Notes: a model not told the origin generated them from the sequence alone. Positions 17,512 through 25,704 are shown, numbered from the stretch's first letter. The stretch is 64,000 nucleotides of DNA from Flavimobilis sp052324925 (GCA_052324925.1 JBQPRE010000001.1), one strand, 5' to 3'. Program-made: numbers and translations.

Positions 17512-17547
17512 GTGGTCGACGCCGTCGTCGGCGACGGCGTCGACCAC
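17512..17547. repeat. Perfect 16-bp inverted repeat upstream of the esterase
   Basis: Arms 17512-17527 and 17532-17547 are exact complements around a TCGG loop, starting 20 bases upstream of the esterase ATG. No gene on the plus strand ends here, so it is not an obvious terminator. It may be an mRNA leader hairpin or a repressor site. Confidence 0.6.
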
Positions 17548-17671
17548 AGCCTAGGGGAGCGCTCAGGGGGTGATCTGGGTCGTCGGGGTGTGTCGTCGTC
17601 GACGCGCCTCGGCGTGTCGCGCACCGGCGTGTCGCGGGTCCCGGGGTGAGTCGTGCCACTGCCGGCGACGC

Positions 17672-17861
17672 TCGTCCACCGGGTGTGGACGAGCGGTGTC
17701 CACCGGGTGGGGACGGCGAGCCCGTGTGGTGCGCCGGAGCCCGAACGGCGTCGCGACCGCGCGTTGAGCGCGTTTGTCGGTGGCTGGTGCGAGTCTGGGG
17801 AGGTGGTCGCCGGACGGTCGCGCGGGCCGCGATCCACAGGCTACCCACACGCTTGTCCACC
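17672..17861. other. Repeat-rich intergenic region with DnaA-box-like motifs
   Basis: The 555-base gap between the esterase and nrdH has no supported gene. From about 17575 it carries GGCGTGTCGCG repeats and a CTCGTCCAC / GTGGACGAG hairpin at 17671-17693. Motifs close to the actinobacterial DnaA box TTGTCCACA are: TCGTCCACA on the minus strand (17684-17692) and TTGTCCACC (17853-17861), each with one mismatch, plus weaker TCGTCCACC (17672-17680), GTGTCCACC (17696-17704) and CTACCCACA (17841-17849). DnaA control of the nrd operon is possible but unproven. Confidence 0.35.
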
Positions 17862-17892
17862 GCTCGGGATCATGGGATGACAAGCGTGTAAC

Positions 17893-17940
17893 TCACAACA
17901 CCTAGGGGCTGTGGCCATGGGGGACCACTAGGTGTAGTGT
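17893..17940 (+). promoter_or_regulatory. Paired NrdR boxes upstream of nrdHIEF
   Basis: Box 1 TCACAACACCTAGGGG (17893-17908) and box 2 CCACTAGGTGTAGTGT (17925-17940) are 16-bp imperfect palindromes of the NrdR type (ACAC-N-A...T-N-GTGT). Their starts are 32 bp apart, three helical turns, which is the spacing needed for cooperative NrdR binding. NrdR represses ribonucleotide reductase genes when dATP is plentiful (known mechanism). nrdR itself is not in the window. Confidence 0.85.
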
Positions 17941-18047
17941 TGCGACGTCGGTGGGTGCCCGGGGGTCCGGAGCTCGCACCGAGAACCACACGAACGTAGT
18001 CGGGCCGCTTGATGCGGCTCGCCGATCCACACGAGGGGACCCGACTG

Positions 18048-18293
18048 ATGAGCATCACGGTCTACAGCAAGCCGGCCTGCGTGCAGTGCGACGCCACCTA
18101 CCGTGCGCTCGACAAGCGCGGTATCGACTACACGGTTGTCGACATCAGCCAGGACCTCGAGGCTCTCGAGATGGTCCGCTCGCTCGGCTACATGCAGGCC
18201 CCCGTCGTCGTCGCGGGTGACTCCCACTGGTCGGGCTTCCGCCCCGACCAGATCTCTGCCCTCGCGGCCCAGGTCGCAACCGCCGTCGCCTGA
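18048..18293 (+). CDS. nrdH: Glutaredoxin-like protein NrdH
   Basis: An 81-residue thioredoxin-fold electron donor for class Ib ribonucleotide reductase. It has the redox motif CVQC at 10-13 and the NrdH-specific WSGFRPD near the C-terminus, which lets it be reduced by thioredoxin reductase rather than glutathione. ATG 18048 has GAGGGG at 18033-18038 nine bases upstream; an in-frame ATG at 18009 would add an unconserved tail. First gene of the nrdHIE(x)F operon, about 110 bases after the NrdR boxes. Confidence 0.95.
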   Translation: MSITVYSKPACVQCDATYRALDKRGIDYTVVDISQDLEALEMVRSLGYMQAPVVVAGDSHWSGFRPDQISALAAQVATAVA

Positions 18294-18355
18294 CGGCTCA
18301 GTCGCCCGGCGCGCCTTCCACGGGGTGCCGGGCGTCCCCGTATCCGGAGGTGCCG

Positions 18356-18772
18356 GTGGCCGGTCTCGTCTACTTCTCAAGCGTCTCGGGCAACACGCAC
18401 CGCTTCGTCGAGAAGCTGGGGCTCCGGGCGCGCCGCATCCCGCTTCGGCGGGGTGAGGACCCCCTGCGGGTCACGGAGCCCTACGTCCTCGTCGTCCCCA
18501 CCTACGGGGGAGGCAACGGACGCGGCGCAGTGCCCAAGCAAGTCATTCGGTTTCTCAATGACGAGAACAACCGCTCTCTCATCCGCGGCGTCATCGCCGC
18601 AGGCAACACCAATTTCGGTGAGGCGTACTGCCTCGCCGGAAAGATCATCTCCGCCAAGTGCGAGGTGCCGTACCTGTACGGCTTCGAGCTCCTGGGGACG
18701 AGCGAGGACGTTGACCGCGTCCGCGAAGGATTGAGGCAGTTTTGGCAACGACAGTCACGGAGAACGGCATGA
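18356..18772 (+). CDS. nrdI: Flavodoxin-like protein NrdI
   Basis: NrdI is the FMN protein that supplies the oxidant for assembling the dimanganese-tyrosyl radical cofactor of NrdF. The 138-residue protein has the phosphate-binding loop YFSSVSGNTHRF, then VPTYGGG and GNTNFGEAYCLAG, all typical. GTG 18356 is chosen since GGAGG at 18346-18350 is five bases upstream; GTG 18350 overlaps that site. Its stop overlaps the nrdE start in an ATGA, giving coupled translation. Confidence 0.95.
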   Translation: MAGLVYFSSVSGNTHRFVEKLGLRARRIPLRRGEDPLRVTEPYVLVVPTYGGGNGRGAVPKQVIRFLNDENNRSLIRGVIAAGNTNFGEAYCLAGKIISAKCEVPYLYGFELLGTSEDVDRVREGLRQFWQRQSRRTA

Positions 18773-20901
18773 CCGCCCTCGAGCAGGAGTCCGAGATGGA
18801 CTACCACGCCCTCAACGCGATGCTCAACCTTTACGGACCGAGCGGCGAGATCCAGTTCGACAAGGACCGCGAGGCTGCACGCGCCTTCTTCCTGCAGCAC
18901 GTCAACCAGAACACGGTGTTCTTCCACTCGTTGCGGGAGCGGCTCGACTACCTCGTCGAGCACCACTACTACGAGCCGAGCGTCATCGAGCAGTACTCGT
19001 TCGATTTCGTCACCGCGCTCAACGACCGGGCGTACGCGAAGAAGTACCGCTTCGACACGTTCCTCGGTGCGTTCAAGTACTACACGTCGTACACGCTCAA
19101 GACCTTCGACGGAAAGCGCTACCTCGAGCGCTTCGAGGACCGCGTCGTCATGACCGCTCTCGCCCTCGCCGAGGGTGACGAGACGCTCGCGACGAACCTC
19201 GTCGACGAGATCCTCTCGGGTCGCTTCCAGCCCGCGACCCCGACGTTCCTCAACGCCGGCAAGGCGCAGCGTGGCGAGCTCGTCTCGTGCTTCCTGCTGC
19301 GCATCGAGGACAACATGGAGTCGATCGCGCGCGGCATCAACTCTGCGCTGCAGCTCTCCAAGCGCGGCGGCGGCGTCGCGCTCCTGCTCTCGAACATCCG
19401 CGAGTCGGGCGCACCCATCAAGAAGATCGAGAATCAGTCGAGCGGGATCATCCCCGTGATGAAGCTCCTCGAGGACTCCTTCTCCTACGCGAACCAGCTG
19501 GGTGCCCGTCAGGGCGCGGGCGCGGTCTACATCTCCGCCCACCACCCCGACATCATGCGGTTCCTCGACACCAAGCGTGAGAACGCCGACGAGAAGATCC
19601 GCATCAAGACGCTCTCGCTCGGCGTCGTCATCCCCGACATCACGTTCGAGCTCGCGCGCAAGAACGAGCCGATGTACCTCTTCTCGCCCTACGACGTCGA
19701 GCGCGTCTACGGCGTGCCCTTCGGCGACATCTCCGTGACGGAGAAGTACCACGAGATGGTCGAGGATGCGCGGATCCGCAAGACGAAGATCAACGCGCGC
19801 GAGTTCTTCCAGACCCTCGCCGAGATCCAGTTCGAGTCGGGCTACCCGTACATCGTCTTCGAGGACACGGTCAACAAGGCGAACCCCATCAAGGGCCGCA
19901 TCAACATGTCGAACCTGTGCTCGGAGATCCTCCAGGTCAACACGCCGACGACGTACAACGAGGACCTCTCCTACGACGTCATCGGCAAGGACATCTCGTG
20001 CAACCTCGGCTCGCTCAACATCGCGCGCGCCATGGACTCCCCGGATCTTGGTCTCTCTGTCGAGACCGCGATCCGCGCCCTCTCGGCGGTCTCTGACCAG
20101 TCGCACATCTCGTCGGTCCGCTCGATCGAGGTCGGCAACGACACCTCGCACGCGATCGGTCTCGGCCAGATGAACCTCCACGGCTACCTCGCACGCGAGC
20201 GGGTGTTCTACGGCTCGGAGGAGGGCATCGACTTCACGAACATCTACTTCATGGCGGTGCTCTTCTACGCATTGCGCGCCTCGAACCGCATCGCGATCGA
20301 GCGCGGGGAGAAGTTCGGCGGCTTCGAGGACTCGACGTACGCGTCGGGCACGTTCTTCGACAAGTACACCGAGCAGGCGTGGGTGCCCGCGACGGCCCGT
20401 GTGGCCGAGCTCTTCGCGCAGGCGGGTCAGCACCTGCCGACGCAGGAGGACTGGCGCGAGCTCAAGGCCTCGGTCATGGAGCACGGCATCTACAACCAGA
20501 ACCTCCAGGCTGTCCCGCCGACCGGTTCGATCTCGTACATCAACCACGCGACGAGCTCGATCCACCCGATCGCCTCGAAGATCGAGATTCGCAAGGAGGG
20601 CAAGATCGGGCGCGTGTACTACCCGGCGCCCTACATGACGAACGACAACCTCGAGTACTACCAGGACGCGTACGAGATCGGCTACGAGAAGATCATCGAC
20701 ACGTACGCCGCGGCGACGCAGCACGTCGACCAGGGACTCTCGCTCACGCTGTTCTTCAAGGACACCGCGACGACACGTGACCTCAACCGCGCGCAGATCT
20801 ACGCGTGGCGCAAGGGCATCAAGACGATCTACTACATCCGCCTGCGTCAGCTCGCTCTCGAAGGGACCGAGGTCGAGGGCTGCGTCTCCTGCATGCTTTG
20901 A
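18769..20901 (+). CDS. nrdE: Class Ib ribonucleoside-diphosphate reductase, alpha subunit
   Basis: Catalytic large subunit, 710 residues. Active-site residues are the redox pair Cys174 (LVSCFLL) and Cys411 (DISCNLG), the thiyl Cys384 with Asn382 and Glu386 (SNLCSEILQ), and the C-terminal relay pair Cys705/Cys708 in CVSCML. The N-terminal ATP-cone of class Ia enzymes is absent, as expected for NrdE. ATG 18769 is chosen for the ATGA overlap with nrdI and GGAG six bases upstream; an in-frame TTG at 18742 would add nine residues. Confidence 0.97.
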   Translation: MTALEQESEMDYHALNAMLNLYGPSGEIQFDKDREAARAFFLQHVNQNTVFFHSLRERLDYLVEHHYYEPSVIEQYSFDFVTALNDRAYAKKYRFDTFLGAFKYYTSYTLKTFDGKRYLERFEDRVVMTALALAEGDETLATNLVDEILSGRFQPATPTFLNAGKAQRGELVSCFLLRIEDNMESIARGINSALQLSKRGGGVALLLSNIRESGAPIKKIENQSSGIIPVMKLLEDSFSYANQLGARQGAGAVYISAHHPDIMRFLDTKRENADEKIRIKTLSLGVVIPDITFELARKNEPMYLFSPYDVERVYGVPFGDISVTEKYHEMVEDARIRKTKINAREFFQTLAEIQFESGYPYIVFEDTVNKANPIKGRINMSNLCSEILQVNTPTTYNEDLSYDVIGKDISCNLGSLNIARAMDSPDLGLSVETAIRALSAVSDQSHISSVRSIEVGNDTSHAIGLGQMNLHGYLARERVFYGSEEGIDFTNIYFMAVLFYALRASNRIAIERGEKFGGFEDSTYASGTFFDKYTEQAWVPATARVAELFAQAGQHLPTQEDWRELKASVMEHGIYNQNLQAVPPTGSISYINHATSSIHPIASKIEIRKEGKIGRVYYPAPYMTNDNLEYYQDAYEIGYEKIIDTYAAATQHVDQGLSLTLFFKDTATTRDLNRAQIYAWRKGIKTIYYIRLRQLALEGTEVEGCVSCML

Positions 20902-20921
20902 CCCGGCTGCACAGGACCGTC

Positions 20922-21638
20922 ATGGCAGACAAGATTCGTGGGACCCGCACCTGGCAGCTGCGGGTCCCTGGGGGCTCGGGACGAGCCGGCGCTGCGGCAG
21001 GTATCGGCGTCGGCATCTTCCTGTTGTTCTTCGCGACGATCTGGCTCGGCGTGACGACGATCATCGCGCTCGCCAGCGGCACGCTGCGCGCCGTCTTTGA
21101 CGACGCGCTCGTGCGCGTTGACGGGCAGGTCGTCGACCTCGTGCGCGAGCGTATGAGCGAGGGCGGGACGGGATGCCGATCGGTCGTGGAGTACGTCGGG
21201 GTCGACGGCTCTCCCGGGAGCGTCGTCGACAGCGTCACGAGATCGCCCTGCCAGCGGATCGGGGCCGACGTGCGCGTGCTTCTCGACCCTGACCGGCCCA
21301 CCTGGGCGTCGATCGACCCGGTCGGGGGATTCCTTGGCTGGTTCCTTGGTGCATTCGCGCTCGTCGGTGTTCTTGTGCTCGTCGGCGCGATCGTCACCCT
21401 CGTGCGGTCCATCGTTGCGTTGCGCCGCGTCCACAGCGTCGGGGCCGGTGCTTACGGGGGTACGGTGATGTCCACGCCGGGTGCCACACCGCCGAGCGAC
21501 CACGCCGCGACGCAGGCGGCGTCCGGGCCTGAGAACATCGGTGTGGCAGGCCACGACGCCTACGCGGGGCCGCCCCCGGACGACGGTCCGCCCTCTTCAG
21601 CAGGCAGCGGCGCTCGCATCGCCCCTCCGCTCTTCTAG
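20922..21638 (+). CDS. DUF3592-like membrane protein inserted in the nrd operon
   Basis: A 238-residue protein of unknown function with two membrane helices (about 29-52 and 133-160 by eye) around an extracytoplasmic stretch containing CRSVVEYVGVDG, ADVRVLLDPDRPTWASID and two cysteines. The pattern of a V-x-Y core followed by a V-x-L-x-DPD-x-P turn resembles DUF3592, but this is from memory. The C-terminus is a proline/glycine-rich cytoplasmic tail. It sits 20 bases after nrdE (AGGA before the ATG) and 46 bases before nrdF, splitting the usual nrdE-nrdF pair. No role in nucleotide reduction is implied by its sequence. Confidence 0.65.
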   Translation: MADKIRGTRTWQLRVPGGSGRAGAAAGIGVGIFLLFFATIWLGVTTIIALASGTLRAVFDDALVRVDGQVVDLVRERMSEGGTGCRSVVEYVGVDGSPGSVVDSVTRSPCQRIGADVRVLLDPDRPTWASIDPVGGFLGWFLGAFALVGVLVLVGAIVTLVRSIVALRRVHSVGAGAYGGTVMSTPGATPPSDHAATQAASGPENIGVAGHDAYAGPPPDDGPPSSAGSGARIAPPLF

Positions 21639-21684
21639 TTCCTTCCTTTCTCCCATCCCTCCGAGCTCGAACGAGGCCCACGGA

Positions 21685-22665
21685 ATGACCCCCAGCCCGA
21701 AGATCAAGCTGATCGACCGCGTGACGGCGATCAACTGGAACCGCATCGAGGACGACAAGGACCTCGAGGTCTGGGACCGTCTCACCGGCAACTTCTGGCT
21801 GCCTGAGAAGGTCCCGCTCTCCAACGACATCCAGTCGTGGGCGAACTTCAACGACGACGAGAAGACGCTGACGACGCGTGTCTTCACAGGCCTGACGTTG
21901 CTCGACACGATCCAGGGCACGGTGGGTGCTGTCTCGCTCATCCCCGACGCCGTCACCCCGCACGAGGAGGCCGTCTACACGAACATCGCGTTCATGGAGT
22001 CGGTCCACGCGAAGAGCTACTCCTCGATCTTCTCGACGCTCATCTCGACGCCCGAGATCGACGAGGCGTTCCGCTGGTCCGAGGAGAATGAGGCGCTCCA
22101 GCGCAAGGCCGCGATCATCCTCGACTACTACCGCGGTGACGACCCGCTCAAGCGCAAGGTCGCCTCGACGATGCTCGAGTCGTTCCTCTTCTACTCGGGC
22201 TTCTACCTGCCCATGCACTGGTCGTCGCGGGCCCGTCTCACGAACACCGCCGATCTCATCCGCCTCATCATCCGCGACGAGGCAGTTCACGGCTACTACA
22301 TCGGCTACAAGTACCAGAAGGGCCTCGAGCGGGTCTCCCAGCAGGTCCGGGACGAGATGAAGACCTACACGTTCGAGCTCCTCTTCGAGCTCTACGAGAA
22401 CGAGGTCCAGTACACGCAGGACCTCTACGACGGCGTCGGCCTCACGGAGGACGTCAAGAAGTTCCTGCGCTACAACGCGAACAAGGCGCTCATGAACCTC
22501 GGCTACGAGGGTCTCTTCCCCAAGGACGAGACGAACGTCAACCCGGCGATCCTCTCGGCGCTGTCGCCGAACGCTGACGAGAACCACGACTTCTTCAGCG
22601 GCTCGGGCTCGTCGTACGTCATCGGCAAGGCAGTCAACACCGAGGACGAGGACTGGGAGTTCTGA
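21685..22665 (+). CDS. nrdF: Class Ib ribonucleoside-diphosphate reductase, beta subunit
   Basis: Radical-generating small subunit, 326 residues. Metal ligands are Asp74 (LLDTIQG), Glu105 and His108 (ESVHAKSYSSIF), Glu165 (ESFLFYSGFY), Glu199 and His202 (IRDEAVHGYYIG); the radical tyrosine is Tyr112. The C-terminal EDEDWEF is the tail that docks on NrdE. The cofactor is expected to be dimanganese, activated by NrdI. ATG 21685 matches the family start; the ribosome site is weak (GAGG about nine bases upstream). The frame upstream is open only through the preceding gene's tail. Confidence 0.97.
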   Translation: MTPSPKIKLIDRVTAINWNRIEDDKDLEVWDRLTGNFWLPEKVPLSNDIQSWANFNDDEKTLTTRVFTGLTLLDTIQGTVGAVSLIPDAVTPHEEAVYTNIAFMESVHAKSYSSIFSTLISTPEIDEAFRWSEENEALQRKAAIILDYYRGDDPLKRKVASTMLESFLFYSGFYLPMHWSSRARLTNTADLIRLIIRDEAVHGYYIGYKYQKGLERVSQQVRDEMKTYTFELLFELYENEVQYTQDLYDGVGLTEDVKKFLRYNANKALMNLGYEGLFPKDETNVNPAILSALSPNADENHDFFSGSGSSYVIGKAVNTEDEDWEF

Positions 22666-22700
22666 GGCCCCGCTCCTGAGACGACGGCGAGCGGTGGCGC

Positions 22701-24350
22701 TCAGCCCTCGGACGCGGCGTCGCGTGCCATGCGGCGCGCGGCCCTCAGCCCGAACACCGCGGCCGGGCCGATCGTCGAGCCGGGGCCCGGGTAGGTGCGG
22801 CCCATGACGGACGCGGACGCGTTGCCGGCCGCGTAGAGCCCGTCGATGACCGTGCCGTCCGCGCGCAACGCACGCCCGTCCTCGTCCGTGACGACGCCGC
22901 CCTTGGTGCCGAGGTCGCCGAGGACGACCTTGTAGGCGACGAAGGGCCCGCGCTCGAGCGTCCCGAGGTTGTTGTTCGGGCGGACTGTCGGGTCGCCGTA
23001 GTAGCGGTCGTACGCGGAGTCGCCGCGACCGAAGTCGCCGTCGATCCCGGCGCGTGCGAAGCCGTTGAAGCGGCTCACGGTCGCGCGCAGGGTTGCGGGG
23101 TCGGCGCCGATCGCGGTCGCGAGCTCGGCGAGCGTGCGCGCACGCACCTCGACGCCCTCGGCCCGCATGGCCTTGGTCGCGCGGGGGTCCATCGCGAAGG
23201 TGCGGAAGTAGCGGCGCAGGTAGCGTGCGTCGAGGATCATCCAGTAGGGGCCTTCGCCGCCGTCGTGCTCGAGCATGTGGTGGCCCAGGTCGACGTAGGA
23301 CTCGGACTCGTTGGCGAAGCGTGCGCCGCGTGAGTCGACCATGATCGAGTACGGCATCGAGCGCTCACCCACGATGAACGAGGGGCCGGACGACGAGGTC
23401 GGGGAGATCGACGCACCCCACCAGGCGTCGTCCATGAGCTCGAGCGCGGCGCCGATGCGCTCGGCCTCGGCGATGGGCGCTCCGAGGTTGCCGGGGTTGC
23501 CCGACGGCGTCCCGCGCACGCCCTGGTAGCGCTCGCGCCACTCGGGGTTGGACTCGAAGCCACCCGAGGCGAGCATGACGCCGAGGCGGGCGCCCACGGT
23601 GACGGAGCGACCGTCGCGTGTGACGCGCACGCCCGTCACGCGGCCGTCCTCGACGATGAGCTCCTCGAGCGGAGAGCTCAGCCACATGGCGGCCTTGCCG
23701 TCGACGATCGTGGCCTTGCCGAAGGCCGTGGCCCACGCGTTGCCGATGCCGACGAGGCGTCGGCCAGTGACGACGCCGCCGAGGATGCGCGAGACGACGC
23801 GCACTCCGCGGACCATTCCTGACACTGTCGACCAGGCGCGGCCGAGCTCCCAGACGTCGTCGGTCATGGCGGGCAGGGGGAGTGCGTTGCGCAGCGTGGT
23901 CCAGTGCTCCCCGAGCGGCTTGGACGAGAGGGGCTTGACCTCGATCGAGCGACCGATCTTGCCGCCCGGGCGCTCGGGGTAGTAGTCGGGGTAGTCGGTT
24001 GCGCGGGCGAAGACGACGCCGTGACGCTCGGCGGTCGCGACGAAGTCGCTGATGCCGTCGACGAACGCCTCCTTGCGCGCGCGGCTCGCCGCGGCACCAC
24101 ACTCGCCGACGGTCGCTTCGAGGTAGGTGAGGGCCTCGCTGCGGGAGTCTGCGACACCGTCGCGGGCCATGAGGGCGTTGTTCGGGAGCCACATGCCGCC
24201 CCCGGATATGGCGGTCGAGCCGCCCCACTTCTCGGTGGACTCGACGAGGAGGACGGAGAGTCCTTCGTCGACGGCTCCGAGGGCCGTGGCAAGCCCGGCA
24301 GAGCCGGTTCCGACGACGACGACGTCGTAGGAGTGGTCAAACGTGGTCAT
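22701..24350 (-). CDS. FAD-dependent 3-ketosteroid-dehydrogenase-like oxidoreductase
   Basis: A 549-residue flavoprotein of the fumarate reductase/KstD superfamily. The dinucleotide-binding motif VVVGTGSAGLATALG is at about 11-25, followed by the flavin contact GGSTAISGGGMWLPNN, and the C-terminal YPGPGSTIGPAAVFGLRAARRM closes the FAD site. The family introduces double bonds into ketosteroids or reduces fumarate-like substrates; the actual substrate here is unknown, since no steroid genes adjoin. ATG 24350 has GAGGAG eight bases upstream. It is divergent from a TetR gene across 51 bases with a shared palindrome, so regulation by that TetR is likely. Confidence 0.82.
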   Translation of the reverse strand: MTTFDHSYDVVVVGTGSAGLATALGAVDEGLSVLLVESTEKWGGSTAISGGGMWLPNNALMARDGVADSRSEALTYLEATVGECGAAASRARKEAFVDGISDFVATAERHGVVFARATDYPDYYPERPGGKIGRSIEVKPLSSKPLGEHWTTLRNALPLPAMTDDVWELGRAWSTVSGMVRGVRVVSRILGGVVTGRRLVGIGNAWATAFGKATIVDGKAAMWLSSPLEELIVEDGRVTGVRVTRDGRSVTVGARLGVMLASGGFESNPEWRERYQGVRGTPSGNPGNLGAPIAEAERIGAALELMDDAWWGASISPTSSSGPSFIVGERSMPYSIMVDSRGARFANESESYVDLGHHMLEHDGGEGPYWMILDARYLRRYFRTFAMDPRATKAMRAEGVEVRARTLAELATAIGADPATLRATVSRFNGFARAGIDGDFGRGDSAYDRYYGDPTVRPNNNLGTLERGPFVAYKVVLGDLGTKGGVVTDEDGRALRADGTVIDGLYAAGNASASVMGRTYPGPGSTIGPAAVFGLRAARRMARDAASEG

Positions 24351-24364
24351 TGTGCGCTCCTCGG

Positions 24365-24395
24365 CTGACCGGACAGCGTTGTCCGGATCTATGAT
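24365..24395 (+). promoter_or_regulatory. TetR operator overlapping the tetR promoter
   Basis: CCGGACA-GCGT-TGTCCGG (24369-24386) is an 18-bp palindrome filling the spacer of a promoter with -35-like CTGACC (24365-24370) and -10 TATGAT (24390-24395). The -10 ends six bases before the tetR ATG, so the transcript should be leaderless. On the minus strand the site lies 19 bases upstream of the flavoprotein ATG. Confidence 0.72.
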
Positions 24396-24401
24396 CCCAG
24401 C

Positions 24402-24989
24402 ATGCCTACTGCACGCCAGCCGGTCAACCGAGGGCCTGCGGCCGCAGCTGCGAACCGCGCCGCACTCATCGATGCCGCGCGCCGGCTGTTCACCGAGCGT
24501 GGCTACCGCGTCCCGCTCCACGCGATCGCGCAGGAGGCAGGCGTCGGCCAGGGCGTTCTCTACCGTCACTTCCCCAACCGGCTCGACCTCGCGATCGCGG
24601 CTTTTGACGACCACTTCCGGGCGCTCGAGGCCGCCGCTGCGGGCGACGATGCGGGGGCATTCTCACGAGTCTGGGACCAGCTCGTCGCGCTGACGGTGCG
24701 TGAAGCAGCGTTCGTCGAGATGGCCGTCGAAGCGCGGCGCACACTGCCCACCTACGACGGCGACGCCCGGCTCGAGCAGATCCTCGCGCGAGCGCTGGCC
24801 GCCGCGCACGCGGCGGGAACTCTCGACCGTGCGACGACGGTGGCCGACGTGCTCTTCGCGTGGCGCATGGTCTTCGGCGTCGTCGTCACGGCCCCCAACC
24901 CCGAGGCCGCAGCCGCGGAGGCCGCGCGTATCACCGTCCCGATGGCGCTGAGATGGGCCGCCGGGACCGACCGAGAACCAGGTGCGTGA
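24402..24989 (+). CDS. TetR-family transcriptional regulator
   Basis: A 195-residue regulator. The N-terminal helix-turn-helix is clear: AALIDAARRLFTERGYRVPL, then IAQEAGVGQGVLYRHFPNRLDL. The all-helical C-terminal ligand domain is alanine-rich. It faces the KstD-like flavoprotein gene and very likely controls both it and itself through the palindrome at 24369-24386 (inference). It converges with the phosphoribosyltransferase gene, with only 12 bases between stops. The ligand is unknown; a hydrophobic substrate of the flavoprotein is a reasonable guess. Confidence 0.88.
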   Translation: MPTARQPVNRGPAAAAANRAALIDAARRLFTERGYRVPLHAIAQEAGVGQGVLYRHFPNRLDLAIAAFDDHFRALEAAAAGDDAGAFSRVWDQLVALTVREAAFVEMAVEARRTLPTYDGDARLEQILARALAAAHAAGTLDRATTVADVLFAWRMVFGVVVTAPNPEAAAAEAARITVPMALRWAAGTDREPGA

Positions 24990-25001
24990 ACGGCTGCCGC
25001 G

Positions 25002-25517
25002 TCAGTCGCCTGGACGGTCCGAACCGATGGCGGGCTGGTCGGACCACGGGAACGTGATCCACAGGTCCGTGTCCTTCCACGAGTAGTCGGGGCGGACGAT
25101 CGAGCGCGGCTTGGTAAAGAGCACCGCGGAGCGCGCCTCAGCGCCCTGGGTCGAGAGCATCTCCATGACGAGCGCAAGCGTGCGACCCGAGTCGGCGACA
25201 TCGTCGACGACCAGGACGTGAGCACCCGGCAGGTCTGAGGTGTCCATGAGCGGCGGCAGCACGCGCGGGTCCGCGAGCGTCTGGCCGATGTCCGTGTAGA
25301 ACTCGACATTGAGCGTCCCGACGCCCTTCGTGCCGAGCGCGTACGCGACCGCCCCGCCAGGAACGAGTCCGCCGCGCGCGATCGCGACGACGACGTCGGG
25401 CCGGAACCCCGAGTCGTAGACCTGCTGTGCCAGCTCACGGGAGGCGTGCCCGAACGTCTCCCACGTGAGGACCTCGCGGTCGGGGATCGGGGCGGGGTCG
25501 GGGGTTGCGGTGCTCAT
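25002..25517 (-). CDS. Phosphoribosyltransferase (xanthine/hypoxanthine type)
   Basis: A 171-residue type I phosphoribosyltransferase with the PRPP-binding loop VLVVDDVADSGRTL at about 105-118 and the upstream VVVAIARGGLVPGG. Such proteins in actinobacteria are annotated as purine salvage enzymes; the base specificity cannot be read here. ATG 25517 is chosen because TACCGT on the minus strand (25524-25529) ends six bases upstream, giving a leaderless transcript, and because the frame further upstream is unconserved. Confidence 0.82.
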   Translation of the reverse strand: MSTATPDPAPIPDREVLTWETFGHASRELAQQVYDSGFRPDVVVAIARGGLVPGGAVAYALGTKGVGTLNVEFYTDIGQTLADPRVLPPLMDTSDLPGAHVLVVDDVADSGRTLALVMEMLSTQGAEARSAVLFTKPRSIVRPDYSWKDTDLWITFPWSDQPAIGSDRPGD

Positions 25518-25523
25518 CGCACC

Positions 25524-25529
25524 ACGGTA
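25524..25529 (-). promoter_or_regulatory. Putative -10 of the leaderless phosphoribosyltransferase gene
   Basis: TACCGT on the minus strand, six bases before the ATG at 25517, with no ribosome site between. Confidence 0.45.
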
Positions 25530-25642
25530 CGCGCGGCAGGGGAGGGTCCCGGGACCGGACGACCCAGATCGGGCGCGAATCACGCGTGAGGCTCCTCACG
25601 CAGCGCGAGGCACCAGGTTCCGACCGGCCGCGCCGGCCGACG

Positions 25643-25678
25643 CCGAGGGGCGCCCACCGTGCGGTGGACGCCCCTCGG
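25643..25678 (-). terminator. Terminator after the FKBP lipoprotein gene
   Basis: A 10-bp outer stem (CCGAGGGGCG / CGCCCCTCGG), one mismatch, a 5-bp inner stem and a GTGC loop. It begins 26 bases after the FKBP gene's stop on the minus strand and lies upstream of the phosphoribosyltransferase promoter. Confidence 0.72.
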
Positions 25679-25704
25679 GACGTGCGCGGCGGTGCCGCGC
25701 GGGG

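Noticed and set aside
17548..18000. Short frames on both strands in the esterase-nrdH gap
   Set aside because: They are low-complexity Arg/Pro/Gly products of GTC- and GCG-rich repeats, without ribosome sites; the region reads better as regulatory DNA.
18502..20724. 740-residue open frame on the minus strand opposite nrdI/nrdE
   Set aside because: It lies wholly over genes with intact catalytic motifs and has the composition of an antisense shadow.
24402..24989. The KstD-like flavoprotein and TetR pair as part of a steroid-degradation island
   Set aside because: No other steroid genes are within the window; the substrate is left open.
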